NCBI GenBank assembly: GCA_023433185.1
Contig: JAEZEN010000263.1
Location: forward strand, 1 to 13,219
DNA from: Pseudomonadota bacterium
GTDB taxonomy: Bacteria > Pseudomonadota > Alphaproteobacteria > Rhizobiales > Kaistiaceae
Direction: 5' to 3'
DNA length: 13,219 nt
Below are positions 1 to 6,671 of this stretch, in pieces. Numbering within the stretch: the stretch's first letter is position 1; each line of letters begins with the position of its first letter. The notes under the pieces are model-generated. The model ran no database searches, was not told where the DNA came from, and saw only the letters and a list, made by a program, of their open reading frames with translations. The position numbers were made by a program, and so were the translations under genes.

Positions 1-308
1 TTGTTGCGGAAGGCGGGGAGGTCGGTGAGGGTCTCGGCATCGAAGCGGAGCGTCGGGGTACCCGACGCGCGGACGACGAAGGCGCCGACCCCCTGGCGCG
101 ACTGGACTATGCCTTCGGAGCGGAGGCGCGATATGGCCTCCCGCACGACGTTCCGGCTGACGCCCATGCGCTCGGCGAGGGCGGTCTCCGTCGGCAGCTT
201 GTCGCCGGGCCGCAGCCGACCCTCGGCGATCTCCTGCAGGATCTCCGAGGCGATGCGGGAGGGGAGGTGGGGCGTCCGGCCCAGCGTCCCCAGCTTCAGG
301 CTGTCCAT
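1..308 (-). CDS. GntR/FadR-type transcriptional regulator, N-terminal part
   Basis: Partial: the first 102 residues are visible and the rest lies beyond the left edge. A winged helix-turn-helix of the GntR family covers about residues 14-80. It includes the family-typical stretch LRPGDKLPTETALAERMGVS (32-51), recognition helix SRNVVREAISRL (51-62) and wing GIVQSRQGVGAFVV (66-79). In the family this domain binds short palindromic operators as a dimer, and a C-terminal effector domain (FCD or UTRA, not visible) senses a metabolite. The ATG at 306-308 lies inside the last codons of the upstream dehydrogenase gene, 13 bases of overlap. A GGAG sits just upstream, so translation is probably coupled. 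The regulator most likely controls the divergent region 1772-1912, including its own operon; that role is inferred from position. The DNA-binding fold is confident, the ligand unknown. Confidence 0.9.
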   Translation of the reverse strand, partial: MDSLKLGTLGRTPHLPSRIASEILQEIAEGRLRPGDKLPTETALAERMGVSRNVVREAISRLRSEGIVQSRQGVGAFVVRASGTPTLRFDAETLTDLPAFRN

Positions 309-1771
309 GACGTCTCCGTCGGGATCGGGGCGTCGCCAAGGATGCGGCCGGGACTCATCCGGCCGGCGGGGTCGATGGCTGTCTTCACCTTGTGCATGAG
401 CTCCAGTCGGGTCGGATCGATGCGCCGGAGGAAGGCCTCTCTCTTCTTCCGGCCGACGCCGTGCTCGGCGCTGATCGATCCCCCCATCCGGTCGACGATG
501 TCATAGATCACGTCCTCGCAGCGGTCCAGAAAGCCGCCGACCGCGCTCCCGTCCATGGCCGGTGGTGGCAGCACGTTGAGGTGCAGGTTGCCGTCGCCGA
601 CATGGCCGTAGGTGAACGCTTCCGCCGCGGGGTCGATGGCCCGGATCGCCGCCTCGGCCTCGGCGACGAAGGCGGGCAGGGCCGATATCGCCACCGACAC
701 GTCGGTCCGCAGGTGCCGTCCCTGGCGCACCTGCCACTCGATCACGCCCTCCCGGAAGCGCCAGAAGTCCGCCACCTGGGCGCCGCTTGCGGCAACGGTG
801 CCGTTGTCGATGGCGCCGTCCTCCAGGCGCATCTCGAGAAAGCGCTCCAGCGTCGCCCGGAGGTCGATGAGGGCGCTGGTCGAGGCCTCGAGGATCACAT
901 AGACCGGGGCCGGCGGTGCGAAGGGTTCCCTGAGCTCCGGGAACGCCCGCATCGCCGCCACCACCGAGTCGCGGGTCATCAGCTCGAACGCGCTGAGGAG
1001 GTCGCCGAGGTCGCGCCGCGCATGGCCGAACAGTCGCACGATGGCCTCCACGGAGGCGCAGCCGAGGAACGCCGTCGCCGATTGCGTCGCCCGCGGCGAC
1101 AGTCTGAGGACGGCCGCCGTCACGATGCCGATCGTCCCCTCGGAGCCGATGAAGAGCTGCTTCAGGTCGTATCCGGTATTGTCCTTCCTGAGCCCGCGCA
1201 TGTCCTCGAAGATGCGCCCGTCGGGGAGCACGGCTTCGATCCCGAGCACGAGATCGCGCATCATGCCGTAGCGCAGCACGTTCAGCCCGCCGTCATTGGT
1301 CGCGATGTTGCCGCCGATCTGGCAGGAGCCCTGCGCGCCGAGCGAGAGCGGGAAATAGAGGTCGGCCGCCTCGGCCGCGTCGCGCACGTCCTGGAGGATG
1401 CAGCCGGCCTCGACGACGATCGAGAAATCGATCGGATCGACCTTCCGGATGCGGTTGAGACGCTCGAGGCTGATGACGAGCTCGGTGCCGTCACCGGACG
1501 GGGTGCCGGCGTTGACGAGTCCCGTGTGGCCCCCCTGCGGAACGATCGGGATGCCGCCGCGGGCACATTGCCGGATGATCCGGGCCACCTCCTCGGTCGA
1601 GCGCGGCCGCACGACGGCGCGTGCCCGCCCCCGGTGATCGCCCGACCAGTCCAGCTGATACCGGTCGAGCGTGCCGTCGTCCCGGACCACCACGTCCGGG
1701 CCGAACAGGGCCTCGAGGTCAGTGATCGTCGTCGGTACCCCCTGGTTCATCACCCCTGACGATCCCTCCAT
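296..1771 (-). CDS. FAD-linked D-2-hydroxyacid dehydrogenase (GlcD/D2HGDH/D-lactate dehydrogenase type)
   Basis: Flavoprotein of 491 residues, the usual length for the family, which oxidises a D-2-hydroxyacid (D-lactate, glycolate, D-2-hydroxyglutarate) to the 2-oxoacid. The PCMH-type FAD-binding domain spans about 50-230, with PQGGHTGLVN (78-87) and GSCQIGGNIATNDGG (148-162). The C-terminal oxidase domain carries GHVGDGNLHLN (389-399) and AEHGVGRKK (435-443). H390, H397 and E436 match the metal/substrate ligands of D2HGDH. No signal peptide or membrane segment is seen, so it is cytoplasmic or peripheral. Two starts are possible: the ATG at 1771 (used here, no clear Shine-Dalgarno) or the ATG at 1750, which has GGAGGG 13 bases upstream and would remove seven residues. 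It is first in a minus-strand pair with the GntR gene. The exact substrate is unknown; D-lactate is attractive because glyoxalase I is encoded divergently. Confidence 0.88.
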   Translation of the reverse strand: MEGSSGVMNQGVPTTITDLEALFGPDVVVRDDGTLDRYQLDWSGDHRGRARAVVRPRSTEEVARIIRQCARGGIPIVPQGGHTGLVNAGTPSGDGTELVISLERLNRIRKVDPIDFSIVVEAGCILQDVRDAAEAADLYFPLSLGAQGSCQIGGNIATNDGGLNVLRYGMMRDLVLGIEAVLPDGRIFEDMRGLRKDNTGYDLKQLFIGSEGTIGIVTAAVLRLSPRATQSATAFLGCASVEAIVRLFGHARRDLGDLLSAFELMTRDSVVAAMRAFPELREPFAPPAPVYVILEASTSALIDLRATLERFLEMRLEDGAIDNGTVAASGAQVADFWRFREGVIEWQVRQGRHLRTDVSVAISALPAFVAEAEAAIRAIDPAAEAFTYGHVGDGNLHLNVLPPPAMDGSAVGGFLDRCEDVIYDIVDRMGGSISAEHGVGRKKREAFLRRIDPTRLELMHKVKTAIDPAGRMSPGRILGDAPIPTETSWTA

Positions 1772-1805
1772 CTGGCCGCGGCAACCCGACGGCCCGTCCC
1801 GGAAC

Positions 1806-1823
1806 GCATGACATTGGACATGC
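1806..1823. promoter_or_regulatory. Inverted repeat GCATGnC-n4-GnCATGC in the divergent control region
   Basis: The 18 bases have arms GCATGAC and GACATGC, which pair at six of seven positions around a four-base centre. It lies between the dehydrogenase start and the candidate divergent promoters, downstream of the minus-strand promoter. It could be a second regulator site or a leader structure. No known consensus is recognised, so this is a structural observation only. Confidence 0.25.
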
Positions 1824-1833
1824 GATTTCAGGG

Positions 1834-1870
1834 TTGCCCTACAATAGGATCATACTACAGTTCTTGGCAA
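1834..1870. promoter_or_regulatory. Candidate overlapping divergent promoters
   Basis: Plus strand: -35-like TTGCCC (1834-1839), 16-base spacer, -10-like TACAGT (1856-1861). Minus strand: -35-like TTGCCA (complement of 1865-1870), 18-base spacer, -10-like TATTGT (complement of 1841-1846). Each hexamer matches the sigma-70 consensus at about four of six positions. The two promoters face each other and share the palindrome at 1845-1857 within their spacers. They would drive the amidohydrolase operon rightward and the dehydrogenase-GntR pair leftward. This is the only AT-richer patch in the 1772-1912 gap. It is inferred from consensus matching; alphaproteobacterial -10 elements are loose. Confidence 0.4.
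1845..1857. promoter_or_regulatory. Candidate GntR operator palindrome TAGGATCATACTA
   Basis: Thirteen-base palindrome of form TAGnATnATnCTA, with five of the six base pairs around the central C symmetric. Its size and symmetry fit the short operators bound by FadR/FCD-type GntR regulators, one of which is encoded in the adjacent minus-strand operon. It is nested almost concentrically inside a TTGCC...GGCAA inverted repeat (1834-1838 and 1866-1870). A dimer bound here would block both candidate divergent promoters. Assignment to this regulator is inferred. Confidence 0.45.
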
Positions 1871-1912
1871 TAAGGGCTGTGTGCAAAGACACCAGCAGGG
1901 AGGAAGACGCCG

Positions 1913-2947
1913 ATGTTCGTGACCGCCGAGGGGGATGAGGTCCTCGTCATCGACGGTCATGTGCATCTGTGGGATGCGCGGGAACGCAACCGCCGCAACC
2001 GCTACGGCCTGACCTTCATCGAGAGCTTCTGGGGCGCCCATGTCGGCATGACACCGGCCGACCAGCGCTGGGACTACGAGAGGTTCCTCCACTACGGGGT
2101 GGAGGGCGCGGCGAAGGACCTCTTCGAGGACGGCTATGTCGACTACGCCGTCATGCAGCCCACCAACCTCCACGACTTCTACGTCGACGGCTTCAATACC
2201 ACCGCGCAGTGCGCCGCGCTCAAGGATGCCTTTCCCGAGAGGGTGATCCTGAACGGGCGCTGCGACCCGCGGGAGGGGCAGCGCGGGCTGGACCAGCTCG
2301 AGCGCGACCACGAGCGCTGGGGGTTCACCGGGGTCAATATCTACACCGCCGAATGGAACGGGGTGTCCAAGGGCTACTCGCTGCGCGATCCCTTCGTCGC
2401 GCCCTTCATGGAGAAGTGCATCGCGCTCGGGATCCGGAACGTCCACATCCACAAGGGACCGACGATCCATCCGCTCAATCTCGACGCCTTCGATGTCCGC
2501 GACGTCGACTACGTCGCCACCGACTTCCCCTCGCTGAACTTCGTCGTCGACCACTGCGGCATGCCGCGCATCGACGACTTCTGCTGGATCGCCACGCAGG
2601 AGCCCAACGTCTATGGCGGGCTCGCGCTCATCCCCTCCTTCATCCACGCGCGACCGCAATATTTCGCGCGGATGCTGGCCGAGCTGATGTGGTTCGTCGG
2701 CCCCGACCGCCTGATCTTCGGGACCGACTACGGCATCACCAGCCCGAAGTGGATCGTCGAGAAGTTCATGGCGTTCCAGTTCGACGACGAGCTGGCGCAG
2801 GAGGCCGGCACCCAGCTCACCCTGGACGTCAAGCGCAAGATCCTCGGCCTCAACGCCGCCAAGCTCTACGATATCGAGGTCGCGCCGCAATTCCTGTGCG
2901 GTGCCGACCGGTCCCGAGGGACGAAGGCGGACGATGCGGCCGCTTGA
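1913..2947 (+). CDS. Amidohydrolase-2 family protein, propane-monooxygenase-associated subfamily
   Basis: Metal-dependent TIM-barrel hydrolase or decarboxylase of 344 residues (amidohydrolase_2, relatives of ACMSD). Likely metal and catalytic residues are H16 and H18 in IDGHVHLW (13-20), H178/H180 in NVHIHKGPTIHPLN (176-189), H214 in VVDHCGMPRI (211-220) and D272 in IFGTDYG (268-274). The stretches FEDGYVDYA, DGFNTTAQ, CDPREG, IYTAEWNG, ATQEPNVYGGLA and KILGLNAAKLY closely match, from memory, the amidohydrolase encoded in actinobacterial propane/acetone monooxygenase (prm/mim) operons. Its reaction there is not established to my knowledge. No signal peptide is seen, so it is cytoplasmic. GGGAGGAA (1898-1905) precedes the ATG. 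The gene overlaps the next by 14 bases, as the partner pair does in prm/mim clusters, but no monooxygenase subunit is in the window. Confidence 0.88.
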   Translation: MFVTAEGDEVLVIDGHVHLWDARERNRRNRYGLTFIESFWGAHVGMTPADQRWDYERFLHYGVEGAAKDLFEDGYVDYAVMQPTNLHDFYVDGFNTTAQCAALKDAFPERVILNGRCDPREGQRGLDQLERDHERWGFTGVNIYTAEWNGVSKGYSLRDPFVAPFMEKCIALGIRNVHIHKGPTIHPLNLDAFDVRDVDYVATDFPSLNFVVDHCGMPRIDDFCWIATQEPNVYGGLALIPSFIHARPQYFARMLAELMWFVGPDRLIFGTDYGITSPKWIVEKFMAFQFDDELAQEAGTQLTLDVKRKILGLNAAKLYDIEVAPQFLCGADRSRGTKADDAAA

Positions 2948-3698
2948 GGGACTCTCGCCGGAGGATCGTCGCAGCGTGGTGCTGGCCGCGCTCGATGGGG
3001 TGACCGACCCCGAGCTCGATGAGTCGGTGACCGCGATGGGGTTCATATCGAAGGTCGAGATCGACCGCGGTCATGTCGCGGTGGAGTTCCGGCTGCCGAC
3101 CTTCTGGTGCTCCGCCAACTTCGCGTTCCTCATGGCCGAGGACATGCGCATCGCGGTCGAGCGCCTTGCCTGGGTCGAGACGGCGATCATCCGGCTCGTC
3201 GACCACTTCGCGGCCGAATCGATCAACCGCGGCGTCGCGGAAGGCCTGCCCTTCGACGCGATCTTCGCCGGCCAGGCCACCGAGGGGCTTGCCGCCATCC
3301 GGCGCAGCTTCCGCCAGAAGGCGTTCCTTGGCCGCCAGGAGGCGCTGCTGCGGCCGCTGATCCGCGAACACGGCACCGAAGCCGCGCTGGCGCTCACCGT
3401 CGCCGGCCTCGATCGCCTCTGCGACGGTCCCGACCCGGAGCGCGTGGCCGCGGCGCGCCGCTACCTCGCGGCCCGCCGCCACGACGGCGGTGCAGCCGAC
3501 GCGGATGCGCCGGCCTTCACCGACCTCGACGGCGCGCCGGTGACGGCCGAGGGCTGCGCGGCGCATCTTCGGGCGATCCGAGGCGTCCGCTCGGCCGCCG
3601 AGGCGAACGCCGAGATGTGCCGGATCCTGCTGACGGCGCGCTACGCGGCGGAGACCTCGGTCAGAACCTTCGAGGAAAAAAGGGAGATGAGCGGATGA
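2934..3698 (+). CDS. DUF59 (MIP18/PaaD-like) domain protein with extra C-terminal region
   Basis: Protein of 254 residues. The N-terminal DUF59 domain (about 12-92) has the hallmark DPELDESVTAMGFI (25-38) and LPTFWCSANFAFLM (54-67), with C59 at the position of the conserved cysteine. DUF59 proteins act in iron-sulfur or metallocentre assembly. The remaining ~160 residues (VDHFAAESINRG at 89-100, EANAEMCRILLTARY at 223-237) are not a domain I can name. The same two-part architecture occurs next to the amidohydrolase in prm/mim monooxygenase operons, as I recall them. The ATG at 2934 is chosen because it follows an AAGGCGG and overlaps the upstream stop; an in-frame ATG at 2901 would add 11 residues that do not belong to the domain. 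A four-base ATGA overlap couples it to the glyoxalase gene. A metal-centre maturation role is likely, but the client protein is unknown. Confidence 0.82.
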   Translation: MRPLEGLSPEDRRSVVLAALDGVTDPELDESVTAMGFISKVEIDRGHVAVEFRLPTFWCSANFAFLMAEDMRIAVERLAWVETAIIRLVDHFAAESINRGVAEGLPFDAIFAGQATEGLAAIRRSFRQKAFLGRQEALLRPLIREHGTEAALALTVAGLDRLCDGPDPERVAAARRYLAARRHDGGAADADAPAFTDLDGAPVTAEGCAAHLRAIRGVRSAAEANAEMCRILLTARYAAETSVRTFEEKREMSG

Positions 3699-4126
3699 GT
3701 GCCGAGCCTCAGACCATGGCGGGCGACAAGTTCCAGCTGATGCACACGATGGTGCGGGTGAAGGACCTCGACAAGTCCCTCGACTTCTACACCCGTCTCC
3801 TCGGCATGAAGCTGCTGCGCAAGATGGACTTCCCCGACGGGCGGTTCACCCTCGCCTTCGTCGGCTACGGGCCGGAGGAGTCCCACGCGGTCATCGAACT
3901 CACCCACAACTGGGACCACGTCAAGCCCTACGAGCTCGGCAACGGCTACGGCCATGTCGCGCTCGGCGTGCGGGACATCTACGGCATCTGCGCCGAGCTC
4001 GAGAAGGCGGGCGCCAATATCCCGCGCAAGCCCGGCCCGATGATGCACGGGACGACGCACATCGCCTTCATTGAAGATCCGGACGGCTACAAGATCGAGC
4101 TGATCGACCTCGATACGCGCGACTGA
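3695..4126 (+). CDS. gloA: Lactoylglutathione lyase (glyoxalase I)
   Basis: Protein of 143 residues, typical of the short bacterial class. It isomerises the hemithioacetal of methylglyoxal and glutathione to S-D-lactoylglutathione. The two beta-alpha-beta-beta-beta modules carry all four metal ligands: H17 (LMHTMVRVKDL), E68 (VIELTHNW), H87 (GHVALGV) and E135 (YKIELIDL). RLLGMKLLRK (34-43) and FIEDPDGY (125-132) are also typical. It lacks the insertions of the Zn-type long forms, so the Ni/Co class is likely. The ATG overlaps the upstream TGA as ATGA; the in-frame ATG at residue 8 is an alternative. The following importer gene begins 83 bases later, with no terminator seen, so co-transcription is plausible. 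Glyoxalase II is absent. A related vicinal-oxygen-chelate enzyme is the main alternative, but the ligand set and spacing favour GloA. Confidence 0.9.
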   Translation: MSAEPQTMAGDKFQLMHTMVRVKDLDKSLDFYTRLLGMKLLRKMDFPDGRFTLAFVGYGPEESHAVIELTHNWDHVKPYELGNGYGHVALGVRDIYGICAELEKAGANIPRKPGPMMHGTTHIAFIEDPDGYKIELIDLDTRD

Positions 4127-4209
4127 AGGCGGCCGGCAAGAAGAAGAGACGTCACGCAGGGAAAACAAGGCGCTGCCGAACCAGACGCGCCAGTTGGGAG
4201 GAGACCAGG

Positions 4210-5664
4210 ATGAAACGCATGAGGAAATGGGTGGCCGGCGCCGCGATCGCGGCCGGCGCATCGGCCTTCGCCGTCTCGGCGCAGGCCGACGACTTCACGC
4301 TCGATTCGATTCCCGAGATCTCGAACAAGACGCCGATCAACGTCGCGCTCGAGGCAGGCGGCGCGGCCGACCTGATCATCCCCTACCTGCAGCGCTTCGC
4401 CGAGGCGACCGGCGTTCCCGTCACGTCGGAGTCGATGGTGTTCGCCACGCTCTACTCGAAGGAGGTCATCGAGCTGCAGGGCGGTACCGGCGCGTATGAC
4501 CTGGTCGTCACGGAGACGTCATGGACCAACGAGTGGCAGGACTACTTGTATCCCATGGAGGATCTCGCGGCCGAATACGATCCCGAGGGCGTGGAGGGCT
4601 TCCGCAAGTACGTCGCCGGCCAGGATCCCGGAATTCTGCGAATGGCGTCGACCCGCGACGGCACGCTGGTCGGGGTGCCCTACTACACCTACACCCAGAT
4701 CTCGATCTACCGCGGCGACCTGTTCGAGGACGAGACCGAGCGGGCGGCGTTCAGCGACAAGTACGGCTACGACCTCGCACCGGCCGAGGACTTCGCGCAG
4801 CTGCGGGACCAGGCCGAGTTCTTCACCCGCAAGCAGGGCGAGACGCTGAAGGGGGAGGTCCTCGACAGGGACTTCTACGGCGTCTCCCTGATGGCCGGCC
4901 GCTTCCCGCACGTGCAGGACGAGGTCACCGCCATGCTGTGGGGCGACGAAGGCCGCTGGGCCCGCAAGGTCACGGACGAAGACGGCACGGTTACCGGCTT
5001 CACGCTCGACGACGACGACATGAACAAGCTCCAGACCGCGTTCGAGCAGTATCAGCAGCTGATGCCCTTCGCGCCGCCCGGCACGGAGAACGCGTTCTGG
5101 GACTTCGCCACGGCCCAGTTCGTCGAGGGCAACACGGCGATCATGCCCTACATGTACAATTCGCTGTGGAACTGGGCGTCCGACGTCAAGCAGAAGGTCC
5201 CCGGTGCGGTGGCCAAGTCGGCGCCCGTCGCGGGGATGCGGCCCTATACCGGCGCCTTCCACTTCGCGCCGAGCAGGGACTCCGGGAACCCCGAGGCGGC
5301 ATACTGGCTGCTCAAGTATATCGGCTCCTACGCCACGCAGAAGGAAATGGCCGAGCAGGGCTGGTGCTCGGCGCGGCGCGACTCGATCGAGGCCGCACTG
5401 GCGGAGGCCGATGATTCCGACGCCTCCTACAAGGCCTTCGGCTGGATCGAGCCGACCATCGCCACCTGGGACGCCCAGCTTCCCGACGTCGAAACGTATC
5501 TCCACTTCAACTCGAAGGCTTTCGGCAAGCTCTACGAGGAGATGACCATCATCGGTCACGAGAACGCGACGAAGGCGAAGACGCCGGCCGAGGCCGTCGC
5601 GGCATGGCGTGTCGCATTCGACCGGCTCCAGGGTCGCTTCGACGACGCTGGCGTCGTCGAGTAG
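4210..5664 (+). CDS. ABC transporter periplasmic substrate-binding protein (CUT1, family 1)
   Basis: Protein of 484 residues with a Sec signal peptide: basic MKRMRKW, a hydrophobic alanine-rich core (8-22) and AQA (24-26) before likely cleavage at A26/D27. The mature protein has the family-1 solute-binding layout, with an early NVALEAGGAADLIIPYLQRF segment, YDLVVTETSW in lobe one and a C-terminal WRVAFDRLQ helix. The many Trp and Tyr residues (e.g. YMYNSLWNWAS) suit sugar or polyol stacking. GGGAGGAG (4196-4203) gives a strong start. It is the first gene of a complete importer and ends in two inverted repeats (5639-5660, 5686-5710) that may raise its level over the permeases. The substrate is unknown; a glycerol/polyol or oligosaccharide ligand is possible by analogy with two-ATPase CUT1 systems. 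Confidence 0.9.
   Translation: MKRMRKWVAGAAIAAGASAFAVSAQADDFTLDSIPEISNKTPINVALEAGGAADLIIPYLQRFAEATGVPVTSESMVFATLYSKEVIELQGGTGAYDLVVTETSWTNEWQDYLYPMEDLAAEYDPEGVEGFRKYVAGQDPGILRMASTRDGTLVGVPYYTYTQISIYRGDLFEDETERAAFSDKYGYDLAPAEDFAQLRDQAEFFTRKQGETLKGEVLDRDFYGVSLMAGRFPHVQDEVTAMLWGDEGRWARKVTDEDGTVTGFTLDDDDMNKLQTAFEQYQQLMPFAPPGTENAFWDFATAQFVEGNTAIMPYMYNSLWNWASDVKQKVPGAVAKSAPVAGMRPYTGAFHFAPSRDSGNPEAAYWLLKYIGSYATQKEMAEQGWCSARRDSIEAALAEADDSDASYKAFGWIEPTIATWDAQLPDVETYLHFNSKAFGKLYEEMTIIGHENATKAKTPAEAVAAWRVAFDRLQGRFDDAGVVE
5639..5660 (+). repeat. Perfect 10+10 inverted repeat abutting the binding-protein stop codon
   Basis: Arms TCGACGACGC (5639-5648) and GCGTCGTCGA (5651-5660) are exact reverse complements around a two-base centre. 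They end one base before the TAG at 5662-5664. In RNA they can form a nine-pair stem with a four-base CUGG loop. It is part of the coding sequence (Asp-Asp-Ala-Gly-Val-Val), so the symmetry could partly be codon chance. Its position, 25 bases before a second hairpin, suggests a role at the 3' end of this cistron. Confidence 0.5.
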
Positions 5665-5685
5665 CGCCCGGGCCTGAGCCCAAGC

Positions 5686-5710
5686 GGCGGGATCGCACAC
5701 CGGTCCCGCC
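5686..5710 (+). terminator. Intercistronic hairpin after the binding-protein gene
   Basis: Arms GGCGGGATCG (5686-5695) and CGGTCCCGCC (5701-5710) form a ten-pair stem with one U-G wobble and a five-base CACAC loop, starting 21 bases after the stop. No T-tract follows (only ATTT), so full rho-independent termination is unlikely. A partial attenuator or 3'-end stabiliser is more plausible, as known between malE and malF. The outer arms share GCGGGATC...GGTCCCGC with the hairpin at 12267-12296. Confidence 0.65.
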
Positions 5711-5748
5711 GACCTCCCAAATTTCACGCTCGGGTGGACGTGCCGGGA

Positions 5749-6669
5749 ATGACCGACTTGACAGTCAGCAGGGCCGAGGTCGCCGCGCGCCCCAGGGGCC
5801 TGCGCACGGTGCTGAACGGCGACAAGGCGACGAAGTGGATCCTGGCCGGACCGCTCATCGTCTTCCTGCTCGCCTTCATGCTCTACCCGACGGTCTACTC
5901 GCTCTACATCTCGTTCACCGACTACATCATGCGCGGGTCGCCGGATTTCGTCGGCCTCGACAACTACCGCCGCCTCCTCCACGACCCGGTGTTCTGGTCG
6001 GCTCTCGGGCGGACGATCTTCGTGATGGTGGTCTCGATCCTCCTCGAACTCACCATCGGCTTCACCTTCGCCATCCTTCTCAACCGCGAGTTCACCGGCC
6101 AGAACCTGATCAAGGGCCTGTGCTTCATTCCTCTGCTGCTGTCGCCGCTGGCGATGTCGCTGATGTGGAACTACATGCTGCACATCCAGTTCGGCGTGGT
6201 GAATCAGGCGCTGAACGCCGTCGGCCTGGACTCGGTGCCGTTCCTGTCCAGCCCGGCCCTCGCGATCTACACGATCATCTTCATTTCGGTCTGGCAGTGG
6301 GCGCCGTTCTCGATCTTCGTGCTCCTCGCCGGCATGCGGGGGCTGCCGCGCGACCAGTTCGAGGCGGCGCAGGTCGACGGGGCATCGTCGTTCAAGGTGT
6401 TCTTCAAGCTCACCCTGCCGATGCTGAAGCCGCTCATCATCATCATCGTGCTGCTCCGCACGATGTGGCTGCTGCGCCTCTTCGATCCGCTCTACGGGAC
6501 GACGCGCGGCGGCCTCAATACCGAGCTCTTCGACTGGATGATCTACCGCGTTTCCTTCGTCACGTTCGACGTCGGGCAGGGCGCCGCCGACGCGCTCTTC
6601 GCCCTCTACATCACGCTGATCATCTGCCTCCTGATGTACAAGCGCCTCATGAAGGCGATGGAGGGCTGA
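5749..6669 (+). CDS. ABC transporter permease (MalF-like, CUT1)
   Basis: Inner-membrane protein of 306 residues with six predicted helices at about 30-56, 88-111, 124-144, 172-196, 226-245 and 282-297. The EAA coupling loop reads FEAAQVDGASSFKVFFKLTL (204-223) and is followed by PMLKP, the contact site for the ATPase. The ATG at 5749 is chosen because a GGA lies 10 bases upstream; in-frame GTG codons at 5734 and 5740 would add five or three residues without a better ribosome site. The weak start, together with the hairpin just upstream, fits lower expression than the binding protein. The second permease starts two bases after the stop, so the two should form the heterodimeric channel. Confidence 0.9.
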   Translation: MTDLTVSRAEVAARPRGLRTVLNGDKATKWILAGPLIVFLLAFMLYPTVYSLYISFTDYIMRGSPDFVGLDNYRRLLHDPVFWSALGRTIFVMVVSILLELTIGFTFAILLNREFTGQNLIKGLCFIPLLLSPLAMSLMWNYMLHIQFGVVNQALNAVGLDSVPFLSSPALAIYTIIFISVWQWAPFSIFVLLAGMRGLPRDQFEAAQVDGASSFKVFFKLTLPMLKPLIIIIVLLRTMWLLRLFDPLYGTTRGGLNTELFDWMIYRVSFVTFDVGQGAADALFALYITLIICLLMYKRLMKAMEG

Positions 6670-6671
6670 CC

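Noticed and set aside
392..1759. Open frame of 455 codons on the plus strand
   Set aside because: It is antisense to the FAD dehydrogenase, which has clear conserved motifs. The translated product has biased composition and no recognisable domain.
1850..3046. Open frame of 398 codons on the minus strand
   Set aside because: It is antisense to the amidohydrolase gene and crosses the divergent promoter region. The amidohydrolase has its catalytic residues in place.
4127..4209. Possible promoter or terminator between glyoxalase and binding-protein genes
   Set aside because: No convincing -35/-10 pair or stem was found in these 83 bases, so read-through from the upstream genes is the simpler view.
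4519..6183. Open frame of 554 codons on the minus strand
   Set aside because: It is antisense to the signal-peptide-bearing binding protein and the first permease; no domain is visible.
5604..6671. Long N-terminal extension of the second permease frame
   Set aside because: The extension overlaps the first permease in another frame and is Arg/His-rich. A strong GGAGGG and ATG at 6672 give a normal-length MalG-type protein.
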